Below, piece by piece: positions 55,587-64,000 of a stretch of 64,000 nucleotides of DNA. The notes below the pieces were generated by a model, which was not told the origin of the DNA, did no database searches, and saw only the letters and a program-made list of their open reading frames with translations. This DNA is from JAGXKT01 sp964531695 (GTDB lineage: Bacteria > Planctomycetota > Phycisphaerae > SM23-33), in assembly GCA_964531695.1 (NCBI GenBank), contig CAZHEH010000004.1:62001-126000 (forward strand). Reading direction: 5' to 3'. The translations under genes were made by a program, and so were the position numbers. Positions within the stretch are counted from its first letter, which is position 1, and each line of letters starts with the position of its first letter.

Positions 55587-56801
55587 TCAGGTCGTCGGGC
55601 ACGCCAGTTCCTCCGGCGAATCGTCGGCGCGCGCCGGCGAGCGCTGCTTGGCCGGGTCGGGCGCCTCGTGCGGGCCGTGAGCCGTCACCGAGACCATCAG
55701 CCCGACCGCCGCCGCCATGATGACCAGGGCCGTGCCTCCGGCCGAGATGAACGGGAAGCTCATGCCCGTCGGCGGCAGGATGACCAGGCCCACTGCGATG
55801 TGCAGAAGCGCCTGGGACGCAATGACGAACCCCAGCGCCCCCGCTAGGATTCGGCCCATCGGATCCTGCGACCGCACGGCCGCCCGGCGGGCGGAGATGA
55901 TCCACAGCCCCACCACGCCGAACAGCAGCATGGCCCCCAGGAAGCCCCATTCCTCGCAAAAGACCGAGAAGATGAAGTCCGTCGACCGTTCGGGCAGGAA
56001 GAACTTCTGCATGCCCTCGCCGAGTCCCTTGCCGGTCCAGCCGCCTTCGAGAATGCCCGTCAGCGACTGCCGCGGCTGGTACGACGTGGCGTTGGCGGTC
56101 GACCACGGATCGAACATCGCGGCGATGCGGTTCCAGCGGTACGGCACCCGCACCACCAGCGCGTAGAAGCCGACCGCGCCCGCACCGGCCAGGGCAAAGA
56201 GGTAATACAGCGGGACGCCTGCCAGCAGCATCGTCACGCCCGCGGCCGCGACGATCACGGCGGCCGTGCCGAAATCCTCCGTCACGATCGGCGTCAACGC
56301 GGCTCCAATGGCCAGCAGACCCACGAAGAACGTCTTGGGCGACTTCGGGTCCGCGCCCGGTCGGCCGAACCATGCCGCCAGGAACACGATCAGCGCCAGT
56401 TTGATGACCTCGGACGGCTGGAAGCCGATGGCGTACTGCTCCGGGCCGACCTGCACCCATCGCCGGTAGCCGCCGACGGCCTTACCGAGCGGCGTGAACA
56501 CGAGGAATCCGCACGCGACGGCCGCGGCCAGCAGCGCAAGCGCGGCTATCGGCGTGCGCTGCCCCCAGAGCAGCTTGCGGTAATCCAGCCGCCAGGCGAC
56601 GAGCATCACCAGCAGCGCCAGCCCGGCGAAGAGCGTGTGGCGAATCTCCCTGCGGGCATACCACGGGGGCAGGTCGTCAGTCGACACGACGGCGCTGTGG
56701 ACCAACACGACGCCGAGGGCCAGCAGAGCCAGTGTCGCCAGCATCAGCGCCTGACCGGTTCCGTTGTGTCGGAGCGGCAGCGTGCGTTCGGGTTCGGGCA
56801 T
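55587..56801 (-). CDS. ftsW: Lipid II polymerase/flippase FtsW
   Basis: FtsW is the SEDS-family glycan polymerase of the divisome. The 404 residues show ten or so membrane helices, GYRRWVQVGPEQYAIGFQPSEVIK, LPERSTDFIFSVFCEEWGF and MSFPFISAGGTALV. ATG at 56801 fits, with GAGG upstream; a GTG at 56819 is also in frame. Confidence 0.94.
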   Translation of the reverse strand: MPEPERTLPLRHNGTGQALMLATLALLALGVVLVHSAVVSTDDLPPWYARREIRHTLFAGLALLVMLVAWRLDYRKLLWGQRTPIAALALLAAAVACGFLVFTPLGKAVGGYRRWVQVGPEQYAIGFQPSEVIKLALIVFLAAWFGRPGADPKSPKTFFVGLLAIGAALTPIVTEDFGTAAVIVAAAGVTMLLAGVPLYYLFALAGAGAVGFYALVVRVPYRWNRIAAMFDPWSTANATSYQPRQSLTGILEGGWTGKGLGEGMQKFFLPERSTDFIFSVFCEEWGFLGAMLLFGVVGLWIISARRAAVRSQDPMGRILAGALGFVIASQALLHIAVGLVILPPTGMSFPFISAGGTALVIMAAAVGLMVSVTAHGPHEAPDPAKQRSPARADDSPEELACPTT

Positions 56802-56849
56802 CCTTGCCTCGCGATCCACTTTGACCGTGCGGCCACGTATGTGTCTTCG

Positions 56850-57947
56850 TCACCTCAGCTTCAGCGTCGCCAGCGCCAGCGCCGCGCAGATCATCCCCAG
56901 CAGCCAGAAGCGGACGACGACCTTCGTCTCCGCCCATCCGCCGAGGTGGAAATGATGGTGCACCGGCGCGCAGCGGAACAGCCGCTTGCCCTCCATGCCG
57001 CCGGGCCCCTTGGTCAGCTTGAAGTAGCCGATCTGCAGCAGCACGCTCACCGCCTCCATCACGAACACGCCGCCGGCGATCAGCAGCAGCAGTTCCTGGC
57101 GCGTCACCAGCGCGATGTAGGCGACGATGCCCCCCAGTGGCAGCGAGCCCGTGTCGCCCATGAACACGTGCGCGGGCGGGGCGTTGTACCACAGGAAGCC
57201 CAGCGACGAGCCGAGCAGCGCGGCGCAGATGACGGCCATCTCGCGGGCCTCGGGCCCGACCAGCGGCATGTGCGTCGCCGCGGCCCAGTCGGCCGTGCCG
57301 ACCGTCCAGGTCAGCATCATCAGCACGCCCGCGACGATGGCCACGCAGCCGGAGGCCAGCCCGTCCATGCCGTCGGTCAGGTTCACCGCGTTGGTCGAGC
57401 CGACCAGCGTCAACACCATGATGATGACGTAGGCGAACATCGGCAGGTAGATGTGACCCCGCCAGAACGGGAAGTAGAGCTGCTTGGCCGGCTCGAGGTA
57501 CTGTCCGTACGAGCGGGTGAACACGGCCAGCAATACGGCCAGTCCGATCTGGAAGACCAGCTTCTCCCACATCTTCAGCCCGTCGCGCGAACCCGTGCCG
57601 GCGGAGTACCGGAGCTTGAGCCAGTCGTCCACCGCCCCGAGGCCGCCAAGCCAGATCAGCGCGACCATGCTCATGCGAATGTAGCCGTTGCCGAGGTCGC
57701 CGAAGATCAGCGTCGCGGCGAAGATCGCGATGACGATCAGGATGCCGCCCATCGTCGGCGTGTTGGACTTGTAGCGGCTGAGCCGGTTGAGGTCCGCGTG
57801 ATCGAACTCCGGGCGGTCGCCCAGCTTGCGCTTGACCAAGAAGCGGATCATCCGCGGGCCGAGGATCAGCACGATCAGGAAACTCGCCACCGCCGAGCCG
57901 GAGGCCCGCAGAAGTAGACTCTCTCCGCCCAGCAAGCTGTGAATCAC
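56850..57947 (-). CDS. mraY: Phospho-N-acetylmuramoyl-pentapeptide transferase MraY
   Basis: MraY makes lipid I at the membrane. The 365 residues have NTPTMGGILI, NAVNLTDGMDGLASG (Mg site) and HHHFHLGGWAETKVVVR. GTG start overlaps the murF stop by GTGA. murD, which normally follows, is not here; ftsW comes next. Confidence 0.95.
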   Translation of the reverse strand: MIHSLLGGESLLLRASGSAVASFLIVLILGPRMIRFLVKRKLGDRPEFDHADLNRLSRYKSNTPTMGGILIVIAIFAATLIFGDLGNGYIRMSMVALIWLGGLGAVDDWLKLRYSAGTGSRDGLKMWEKLVFQIGLAVLLAVFTRSYGQYLEPAKQLYFPFWRGHIYLPMFAYVIIMVLTLVGSTNAVNLTDGMDGLASGCVAIVAGVLMMLTWTVGTADWAAATHMPLVGPEAREMAVICAALLGSSLGFLWYNAPPAHVFMGDTGSLPLGGIVAYIALVTRQELLLLIAGGVFVMEAVSVLLQIGYFKLTKGPGGMEGKRLFRCAPVHHHFHLGGWAETKVVVRFWLLGMICAALALATLKLR

Positions 57948-59392
57948 CGCGTCCCGTCCTTGGCCGGATCCGGTCCGGCCGGCTTCTCATCCTTCGCCCG
58001 CGCGTCGCAGACGGCCTGCACCACGCGCTCCATCGCCATGCCGCGCGAGCCCTTGACCAACACCGCGTCCCCCTGCCGCAGGCGCGCGGGCAGTTCGCGC
58101 GCCAGCGCCGTCACCTCGTCGATGCATTCGGCGGCCGCGCCGGCATCCTTCGCCCCCTCCGCGATATATCGACCCAGCGCGCCGACGCCGATGAGCAAAT
58201 CGACGCCCCGGCCGGCCGCCTCGCGACCCGCCTGGCGGTGCAGTTCCTTGGCGCGGTCGCCCAGCTCCAGCATGTCGCCCAGCACGGCGATCCGGCGCGA
58301 CGCGGGCGTCTCGGCCAAGACCTCAAGCGCCGCCGCTACGCTGGCCGGGTTGGCGTTGTACGCGTCGTTGATGATCGCAACGCCCTCATGGGACATGCTC
58401 TGAAGCCGCATCGGCACGCCCGGGAAGTCCGCCAGCGCCGCGGCCGCCGCATCCTGGGTGAGCCCGAATCGCTGCACGGCGGCGATCGCCGCCAGCGCGT
58501 TCAGGGCGTTGTGCTCGCCGGGAACCGGCAGGTCGGCCCACAGGCGGTCGTTGATCTGGATCCGCTGCCCGTTCGGGCTGGGCTCGCGGCCCGTCAGGCG
58601 GAGGTCCACGTGCTCGGAGCGGCCGAACCGGACCAGCCGCCGCCCCGTTCCGTTCGTCGCCGGATCCAGCGCCAGCCCCGCGGCCCGGCGCAACGGCTCG
58701 GCGTCGCCCAGCAGGATACCCATGCCGCCGGGCACCAGGCAGCTCAGCAGCGATGCCTTCTCGACGGCGACGCGGTCTACGTTGCCCAGCTTCTCCGTGT
58801 GTGCGGCCGCGACGGAGGTGACCACCGCCACGTGCGGACGGATGAGCGAGCCCAGCGCCGCGATTTCCCCCGGGGCGCTCGTGCCGACCTCGCAGATCAC
58901 ATAGTCGTCGCCCGGCTCGACGCTCAGCAGCGTCATCGGCACGCCGATGTCGTTGTTGAAGCTCTTCGGCGAGCAGCGGCCGGCGAGATGCTTGCCCAAG
59001 ACGTGGTCGATCATCCGCTTGACGGTCGTCTTGCCGTTTGAGCCGGTCACCGCCACCACCGTGGCCGACGTCATCTCCCGGTAGTACGAGGCCAGTTCCC
59101 CCAGCGCCCGGCGGGTGTCCGGCACAACCAGCAGCCCCATCGGGCCCTCTTCGGGCAGTGAAGCGAGTTGGTCCGCGTCCCGAGCCACGACGGCCGCGAC
59201 GCAGCCCGCCTCCTCCGCTCGGGCGAGGTAGTCGTGCCCGTCGAAACGCTCGCCGCGCAGCGCGAAGTACACCTCGCCCCCAGTCGCGGTGCGCGTGTCC
59301 GTGCTCACGTCGCGAACGGAGCCCTCGCTCGGCGGGCGCAGCCACCGACCCCGGAGCGCCTCGCGGATTTCCTCGGCCGTAAGCGGCTTCAC
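57944..59392 (-). CDS. murF: UDP-MurNAc-tripeptide--D-Ala-D-Ala ligase MurF
   Basis: MurF adds D-Ala-D-Ala. The 482 residues include DTRTATGGEVYFALRGERFDGHDY, VTGSNGKTTVKRMI, KSFNNDIGVPMTLL and NDAYNANPASV. GTG start at 59392 overlaps the murE stop by four bases (GTGA); the longer frame upstream is murE shadow. Confidence 0.94.
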   Translation of the reverse strand: MKPLTAEEIREALRGRWLRPPSEGSVRDVSTDTRTATGGEVYFALRGERFDGHDYLARAEEAGCVAAVVARDADQLASLPEEGPMGLLVVPDTRRALGELASYYREMTSATVVAVTGSNGKTTVKRMIDHVLGKHLAGRCSPKSFNNDIGVPMTLLSVEPGDDYVICEVGTSAPGEIAALGSLIRPHVAVVTSVAAAHTEKLGNVDRVAVEKASLLSCLVPGGMGILLGDAEPLRRAAGLALDPATNGTGRRLVRFGRSEHVDLRLTGREPSPNGQRIQINDRLWADLPVPGEHNALNALAAIAAVQRFGLTQDAAAAALADFPGVPMRLQSMSHEGVAIINDAYNANPASVAAALEVLAETPASRRIAVLGDMLELGDRAKELHRQAGREAAGRGVDLLIGVGALGRYIAEGAKDAGAAAECIDEVTALARELPARLRQGDAVLVKGSRGMAMERVVQAVCDARAKDEKPAGPDPAKDGTR

Positions 59393-60858
59393 GGAAGCAC
59401 CCCCGCGCTGCGCAGCGCCGCGGCGGCGACTTCCATGTCGTCGAAATGTACGCGCCGAGAGCCGATCTGCTGGTACGTCTCGTGGCCCTTGCCGGCGATG
59501 AGGATGACGTCGCCGGCTTCCGCCTCCGCAACGGCACGCCCGATGGCCGTGCGACGGTCCGGCTCGACGGTGGCGCGAGACCGGCCGGATTCGGTCAGCC
59601 CGGCCACGATTTCCTCGATGATCGCCTGTGGATCTTCGCTGCGGGGGTTGTCCGAGGTGATCCACAGTCGGTCGGCCATGTCTTGGGCGATGCGGGCCAT
59701 GCGCGGCCGCTTGGCGCGGTCGCGGTCGCCCCCGCACCCGAACACGAGGATCAGCCGGCGATGCTCGATGGGCTGCAAGGCGGCTAGAACGTTTTGCAGG
59801 GCGTCATCCGTGTGGGCGTAGTCGACGAACACCTGGAACGGCGCCTCCGCCGCCACCCGGGCCAGCCGGCCCGGCACGGCCGCCACGCCGGACAGCGCCT
59901 CGGCGATCTCCGGCAACCCCACGCCGAGCCCGCGGCATGCGGCCGCCGCGGCCAGGCAGTTCAGCACGTTGTGCCGGCCGATCAGGGGCGTCGCCACGCC
60001 GACCTCGGATTCCCCGTCCCGCAGCAGGAGTCGCGAGCCGGTGGCATCGATCTCGTCGATTCGGGCCCACACGTCGGCCGCCGAACTCAGCCCGAACCAG
60101 CACACCCGAGCGCTCGTCGCTGCCGCCATCGTCTCGCCGGCGGGGTCGTCCCGATTGATCACGGCCACGGCGCTCGCCGGCAGGTCCTCGAACAGCCGCC
60201 GCTTGGCGGCCGCGTAGGCGTCCATCGTGCCGTGGTAGTCCAGGTGATCGCCCGAGAGGTTGGTGAACACGCCCGCGGCAAAGGCCACCCCGGCCGTGCG
60301 GCGCTGGTCGAGCGCGTGCGAGGACGTTTCCATCACGAGGTGCGTCCGCCCCGCTTCGACCATCTCCGCCGTCAGCTCCGCGAGCTCAACGGGGCCCGGT
60401 GTGGTATTGGTCGCGGGGGCGGCCTGTCCGCCCGTCTCGTACGCGATGGTGCCCAGCAGCCCCGGCAGGTGCCCCGCGTGGGCGAGCACAGCCCGAATCA
60501 GATGGGCGACGGTCGTCTTGCCGTTCGTGCCGGTCACCGCGACGCAGGTCAGCTTGCGCGCCGGCCAGCCGCGGACGGCCTGGGCCAGCGGCCCGGCCGC
60601 CTGCCGGGTGTCGGCCACGCTCGCGAACGGCACGCCCTCGGGAACGCCCGCCGCGTCCTCGCACACGATACAAGCAACACCGGCCTCCACGGCTTGGGGG
60701 ATGAAGGCATGGCCGTCCCGCACCGGACCGCGCACGGCCACGAAGCACGTGCCCGGCGCGCAACGGCGCGAGTCGGTGTGCACGTCGGTCACGTCGGCGT
60801 CATGCCCACGGCGGCGGCATGCGACGCCCGCTTCTGTCAGCAGTTCGGAGAACCTCAT
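59389..60858 (-). CDS. murE: UDP-MurNAc-tripeptide ligase MurE
   Basis: MurE adds the third residue of the stem peptide. The 489 residues have VTGTNGKTTVAHLIR, TTPGPVELAELTAEM and ITSDNPRSEDPQAIIEEI; the DNPR motif is typical of enzymes specific for meso-diaminopimelate. Gene spacing and GTGA overlap with murF support an operon. Confidence 0.95.
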   Translation of the reverse strand: MRFSELLTEAGVACRRRGHDADVTDVHTDSRRCAPGTCFVAVRGPVRDGHAFIPQAVEAGVACIVCEDAAGVPEGVPFASVADTRQAAGPLAQAVRGWPARKLTCVAVTGTNGKTTVAHLIRAVLAHAGHLPGLLGTIAYETGGQAAPATNTTPGPVELAELTAEMVEAGRTHLVMETSSHALDQRRTAGVAFAAGVFTNLSGDHLDYHGTMDAYAAAKRRLFEDLPASAVAVINRDDPAGETMAAATSARVCWFGLSSAADVWARIDEIDATGSRLLLRDGESEVGVATPLIGRHNVLNCLAAAAACRGLGVGLPEIAEALSGVAAVPGRLARVAAEAPFQVFVDYAHTDDALQNVLAALQPIEHRRLILVFGCGGDRDRAKRPRMARIAQDMADRLWITSDNPRSEDPQAIIEEIVAGLTESGRSRATVEPDRRTAIGRAVAEAEAGDVILIAGKGHETYQQIGSRRVHFDDMEVAAAALRSAGVLP

Positions 60859-60940
60859 CGTCCATGTCGGCGCCCGCCCGCAGGCGCAGTATAGCGTATC
60901 GCACGCGCCGGGATGCAGTCACCGCAATCCGGCCGCCACG

Positions 60941-62716
60941 CTAGCGATGGGCCACGGCGCTCGGGCCCCGCCGGGACGGACGCGGGCAGAGCGTCCGGTC
61001 GCCGGGCACCTCCAGGTAGGTCAGCGACCGTTCCAGCACGTCACGAACGTACGGCGCCGCCACCTTCGATCCGTAGTAGCCCTTGTCCGGATCGGGCCAG
61101 TAAACGCTGATGACGCACAGCAGTCGCGGCCGGTCGACCGGCGCCGCCCCGACGAAGCTGGCGGTGTAGGCCCCATCCACGTATCCGCCGGGGCCCGGAA
61201 TCTGGGCCGTGCCGGTCTTGCCCATGCTGGTCCACCGCGACATGCGGCAGCTTTTGCCGGTACCGCGCTCGACGACCTGGCCCAGCACGCGGCGGGTCTG
61301 GGCCGAGGTCCGCTCGCTGAGGACTCGCGCGACGACCTCGCGTTGCCCGGCACGGACGATCTCGCCGTCCGGACCGCGGATGTGGTCCACGAGGCGCGGG
61401 CGGAGCAGCTCGCCGCCGTTGATGAGCGCCGCGTACGCCATCGCGAGCTGAAGCGACGTGACGGACATCTCCTGGCCGAACGGGATGCGCGGCGTGCTGT
61501 AGCCGTTCCACTTCTCCAGGTCGCGGAGGATGCCCGCGTCCTCGCCCGGCAGCTCGATGCCGGTCTGCCGCCCGAGCCCGAAGCGCGACGCCACCGCGTA
61601 CAGCCGCGAGTTTCCCAACAGCAGGCCGATCTTGGCCATGCCGATGTTGCTGGAGTAGACGACGATGTCCTCCACGCTCAGGTGGTCGTACCGCTTGCCG
61701 TGGTCCCGGATCGTCCCGCCGCGGGGCACCCGGAAGACGCCCTGTTCGCAGTAGATCTCGCTGCCGTAGCGGACAAGCCCGGCCTGCACCGCGGCGGCGG
61801 CGAATACCGGCTTCATCACGCTGCCCGGCTCGAACGGCATGCTGATCGCCCGGTTCACCGCCCGCGGCAGGTCCTCGGCGCGGAAACGGCCCGGATCGAA
61901 GCTTGGCGCCGAGCACATCGCCAGGATCTTGCCGGTCGACGGATCGACGACGACGCCGGCCGCCCAGGTCTTACCCGGCAGGCCGTAGGTGGCGACGCTC
62001 TCATGCACCGCCTCCTCCAGATACCGCTGGATCTCCGTGTCCAGGCACAGATACACGCTGCTGCCGTCGCGCGGCAGGGTGCATTGGTCCCCGAGCGGGT
62101 ACACCGGCCTTCGGCGTGAATCGGCCAGCACGACCCGGCGCCCGTCCTCGTGCCGCAGGTAGGGCTCCATGGCCAGCTCCAGCCCGCCGCCGCCCCTTCC
62201 GTCGCGCCGACGGAAGCCCAGTACAGTCGCGGCCAGCGGGCCGTTGGGGTAGTAGCGACGCCACTCCTCGGTGATGCCCACGGCCCGCAGGTCGAGCCCC
62301 TCGACGGCCTCCCGCTCGGGCTCGCCGATTTCGCGCTTCAGCCACACGAAACGCTTGTCCCGCCGTGCGAGCAGGTCGTCCATCACCTCTCGCGGCGCCC
62401 GACCCAGCGCGCGGGCCACGCCCAGCGCCGCGGCGGGCAGTTCCCCGTCGGGGATGATGGCGGGATCGGCGAAACAGCTCGGCACTCGCTCGCTGCCGGC
62501 CATCACGACGTACGAGCCGCGGGTGCGAGCGAAAATGTGCCCCGGCCGCGCCGGCATGTGGAAGACTCGCCGCTGCTGGCGGCGCGCCAACTCCGCGGCT
62601 CGCGGTCGCTCATCCCGCATCAGCAAGCTCAGTCGGGCCACCATCAGCCCCAGCGCGACGAGCAATAGCCCGAAGACCAGATTGTATCGCCAGGTGCCCG
62701 GCGGCCTCTTGCTCAT
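60941..62716 (-). CDS. ftsI: Division-specific transpeptidase FtsI (PBP class B)
   Basis: FtsI crosslinks septal peptidoglycan. The 591 residues have one N-terminal helix (NLVFGLLLVALGLMVARLSLL), a dimerisation region, and a transpeptidase domain with PFEPGSVMKPV (Ser-Lys), YSSNIGMAK and GKTGTAQIPG. ATG at 62716 overlaps the ftsL stop (ATGA). The first 23 residues of the longer frame are shadow. Confidence 0.95.
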   Translation of the reverse strand: MSKRPPGTWRYNLVFGLLLVALGLMVARLSLLMRDERPRAAELARRQQRRVFHMPARPGHIFARTRGSYVVMAGSERVPSCFADPAIIPDGELPAAALGVARALGRAPREVMDDLLARRDKRFVWLKREIGEPEREAVEGLDLRAVGITEEWRRYYPNGPLAATVLGFRRRDGRGGGGLELAMEPYLRHEDGRRVVLADSRRRPVYPLGDQCTLPRDGSSVYLCLDTEIQRYLEEAVHESVATYGLPGKTWAAGVVVDPSTGKILAMCSAPSFDPGRFRAEDLPRAVNRAISMPFEPGSVMKPVFAAAAVQAGLVRYGSEIYCEQGVFRVPRGGTIRDHGKRYDHLSVEDIVVYSSNIGMAKIGLLLGNSRLYAVASRFGLGRQTGIELPGEDAGILRDLEKWNGYSTPRIPFGQEMSVTSLQLAMAYAALINGGELLRPRLVDHIRGPDGEIVRAGQREVVARVLSERTSAQTRRVLGQVVERGTGKSCRMSRWTSMGKTGTAQIPGPGGYVDGAYTASFVGAAPVDRPRLLCVISVYWPDPDKGYYGSKVAAPYVRDVLERSLTYLEVPGDRTLCPRPSRRGPSAVAHR

Positions 62717-62997
62717 CGTGCCCTCGCGCCTCCCTCCTCCGGCCGGCAGACGACCTGATACTGAGCGTCGCCCCGCGGCACCCATTCGACGCCCATCGCC
62801 CAGGCCCGGCGGCGCACCTCCTCGACGGCGACCTGACGCCGAATCCGCGCCTCGTACCGCCAGATTTCCGGGCGGATCGCCCGGCGGCGCATTTCCAGCC
62901 GTTGGAACTCCTGCCGATAGCGCAGCTCCTGCCGCCGCAGGCCCACGAGGGCCACCGCGATGCCCGTCAACGCCAGGATGACAACGGCGATTCGCAT
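62713..62997 (-). CDS. ftsL: FtsL-like division protein
   Basis: The 94-residue protein has one N-terminal membrane helix (MRIAVVILALTGIAVALVGL) and an Arg/Glu-rich coiled coil (QELRYRQEFQRLEMRRRA ...). That topology and the position just before ftsI mark it as FtsL, a divisome scaffold. Sequence conservation of FtsL is low. Confidence 0.7.
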   Translation of the reverse strand: MRIAVVILALTGIAVALVGLRRQELRYRQEFQRLEMRRRAIRPEIWRYEARIRRQVAVEEVRRRAWAMGVEWVPRGDAQYQVVCRPEEGGARAR

Positions 62998-63178
62998 GAT
63001 TGGCTACACTTCGGCCGATTCCCTTTCACCGGCAAGGACGCCCACTTCGCCCGGCCCGTTGCCGGAGACCCGCCCGAATGGACGCCTGGAGACGGCTCCA
63101 AGCGGTTCGGGCTCTTCGGACTTCAGGCAGTAGGGGCTGCCCGCCGCCCTGTCCTGCTCCTCTGTGGTTGTTGCGTCC

Positions 63179-63976
63179 TCAGTGACGAATCCGTCCGTCA
63201 GGAATTCGCAGCTTCATGCCCGGCGATACGACGTCCGGGTCGGAGATCACATCCTGATTGGCCTCGTAGAGCCGTCGCACGGCCGAGCGGCTGCCGTCGT
63301 TCATCTGCTCCCGTGCGATCCGGGTCAGCGTATCGCCCGACCGGACGGTGTACGTCCGCGGCTGCGGACGGGAGCGGCCCGACAGGTCCATCGTGCTGCC
63401 ACCCGGCGAGTCGCGCCGCGGTGCGGTGCCGGTGGCGCGGGTTGCCGGTCGAGGGGCCGGCTCGCCGCCGGGGATCACCAACACCTGGCCCACGCGCAGG
63501 ACGTTCGGGTCCGGCACGACGTCCGCGTTCGCCTCATGCAGCCGGCGTACCGCGGCCCTGCTGTCGTCGCCCATCTTGGTGCGGGCAATGCTCGTGAGCG
63601 TATCGCCCGGACCGACGGTGTAGGTTTGCCGCTCCCGAATTCGGGCGCGCCGCGTGTGTGCGACCGGCCGCGAGCGCTCCGGCCGTGCTCGCGCCGGCGT
63701 TGCCCGTTCTCGGCTCGGCCGCTCGGTCGCGGCCGGCCGCGTTTCACGCTCCCGGCGCGTCGCCGCCAGAGGCCTCGGCTCCTCCCGGTGTGCCCGGCGG
63801 GCGAGGGATTCCGGCCCTCCGCCGTTATCCGCGGGCTTGTCCGCTTGGGCCTGCGGATCGGACGCCTGGCTCGCCTGAGGCGGGCCGCCGGAACGCATCA
63901 ACTCCGTCAGCACCAGCCCAAACATGATGATGAACGCCAGTCCTACCAGCAGTCCGATCCGCGCTTGCCTCGTCAT
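63179..63976 (-). CDS. LysM-domain peptidoglycan-binding protein
   Basis: The 265 residues begin with one membrane helix (RIGLLVGLAFIIMFGLVLTEL), then a long Arg/Pro/Ala-rich linker and two LysM domains (YTVGPGDTLTSIARTKMGDDSRAAV and YTVRSGDTLTRIAREQMNDGS). LysM binds GlcNAc-rich cell wall. It is the first visible gene of the dcw operon and lies 181 bases upstream of ftsL, in the place normally held by mraZ and rsmH; those are not in the window. Confidence 0.88.
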   Translation of the reverse strand: MTRQARIGLLVGLAFIIMFGLVLTELMRSGGPPQASQASDPQAQADKPADNGGGPESLARRAHREEPRPLAATRRERETRPAATERPSRERATPARARPERSRPVAHTRRARIRERQTYTVGPGDTLTSIARTKMGDDSRAAVRRLHEANADVVPDPNVLRVGQVLVIPGGEPAPRPATRATGTAPRRDSPGGSTMDLSGRSRPQPRTYTVRSGDTLTRIAREQMNDGSRSAVRRLYEANQDVISDPDVVSPGMKLRIPDGRIRH

Positions 63977-64000
63977 GGCCGTTCTCCGTCCGTGTCTTCG

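Noticed and set aside
56802..56849. A short murD remnant between mraY and ftsW
   Set aside because: The gap is only about 50 bases and holds no coding frame.

Overview
The window is a very GC-rich bacterial chromosome segment. It most likely comes from a planctomycete, and the gene mix suggests a Phycisphaerae-like anaerobe or facultative anaerobe. The clues are a small protein of the Minf_1886 type (a family I recall as restricted to the Planctomycetes/Verrucomicrobia group), a division/cell-wall cluster that stops at a divergent ftsQ with no ftsA or ftsZ after it, a Lys/Ala-tailed DksA-like protein, DUF6786, and large secreted alpha-2-macroglobulin and DUF3106 proteins. This placement is inference; no rRNA or tRNA gene was seen.

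Layout. Positions 1-8143 (minus strand) form a redox/hydrogen module: rex, then hydC, hydB and hydA of an NAD(P)H-linked trimeric [FeFe]-hydrogenase, then an H-cluster-like sensor fused to a histidine kinase, a response regulator, and a receiver/kinase hybrid cut by the window edge. A sigma70-type promoter with a Rex-like operator lying on the expected transcription start sits in front of rex, so the operon looks NADH-responsive and autoregulated. Divergently, 8399-15170 (plus) is a tightly overlapping five-gene operon: an Fe-S protein, a radical SAM enzyme, a DUF116-polyprenyl synthase fusion, a prenyltransferase-beta-like repeat protein, and a squalene-hopene-cyclase-family class II terpene cyclase. 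I read it as an uncharacterised pathway to a modified cyclic terpenoid; it is the best candidate here for an undescribed system.

Positions 15414-21207 carry a DksA-like regulator with a histone-H1-like tail, lspA, an M48 membrane peptidase, rlmN, an ECF-type sigma factor, a probable anti-sigma factor and a DUF3106-like exported protein. Positions 21282-23201 hold a promoter, a 19-codon leader peptide with eight leucine codons, a mutually exclusive antiterminator/terminator pair, and leuA: a classical leucine attenuator. glyA and thiE follow. A 1932-residue alpha-2-macroglobulin with a thioester motif faces them. Proteostasis genes (zinc-ribbon protein, lon, hsp20, htrA), a DUF58 protein and a helix-turn-helix/EIIA fusion fill 31828-38949.

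Positions 39134-49259 are mixed housekeeping and hypothetical genes: metG with two small co-transcribed genes, a cell-wall amidase, orphan rplU, a DUF6786 protein, an LEA-like amphipathic repeat protein, a YihY-family membrane protein and corA. Positions 49181-63976 (minus) are one long division and peptidoglycan operon: LysM protein, ftsL, ftsI, murE, murF, mraY, ftsW, murG, murC, murB, ddl, ftsQ-like, and a membrane protein. Many of its junctions overlap by a few bases. murD is missing from its usual place. MurE carries the DNPR motif expected for meso-diaminopimelate. Several promoters share a recognisable -35/-10 pattern, mostly with 17-bp spacing, which supports ordinary sigma70-type expression.
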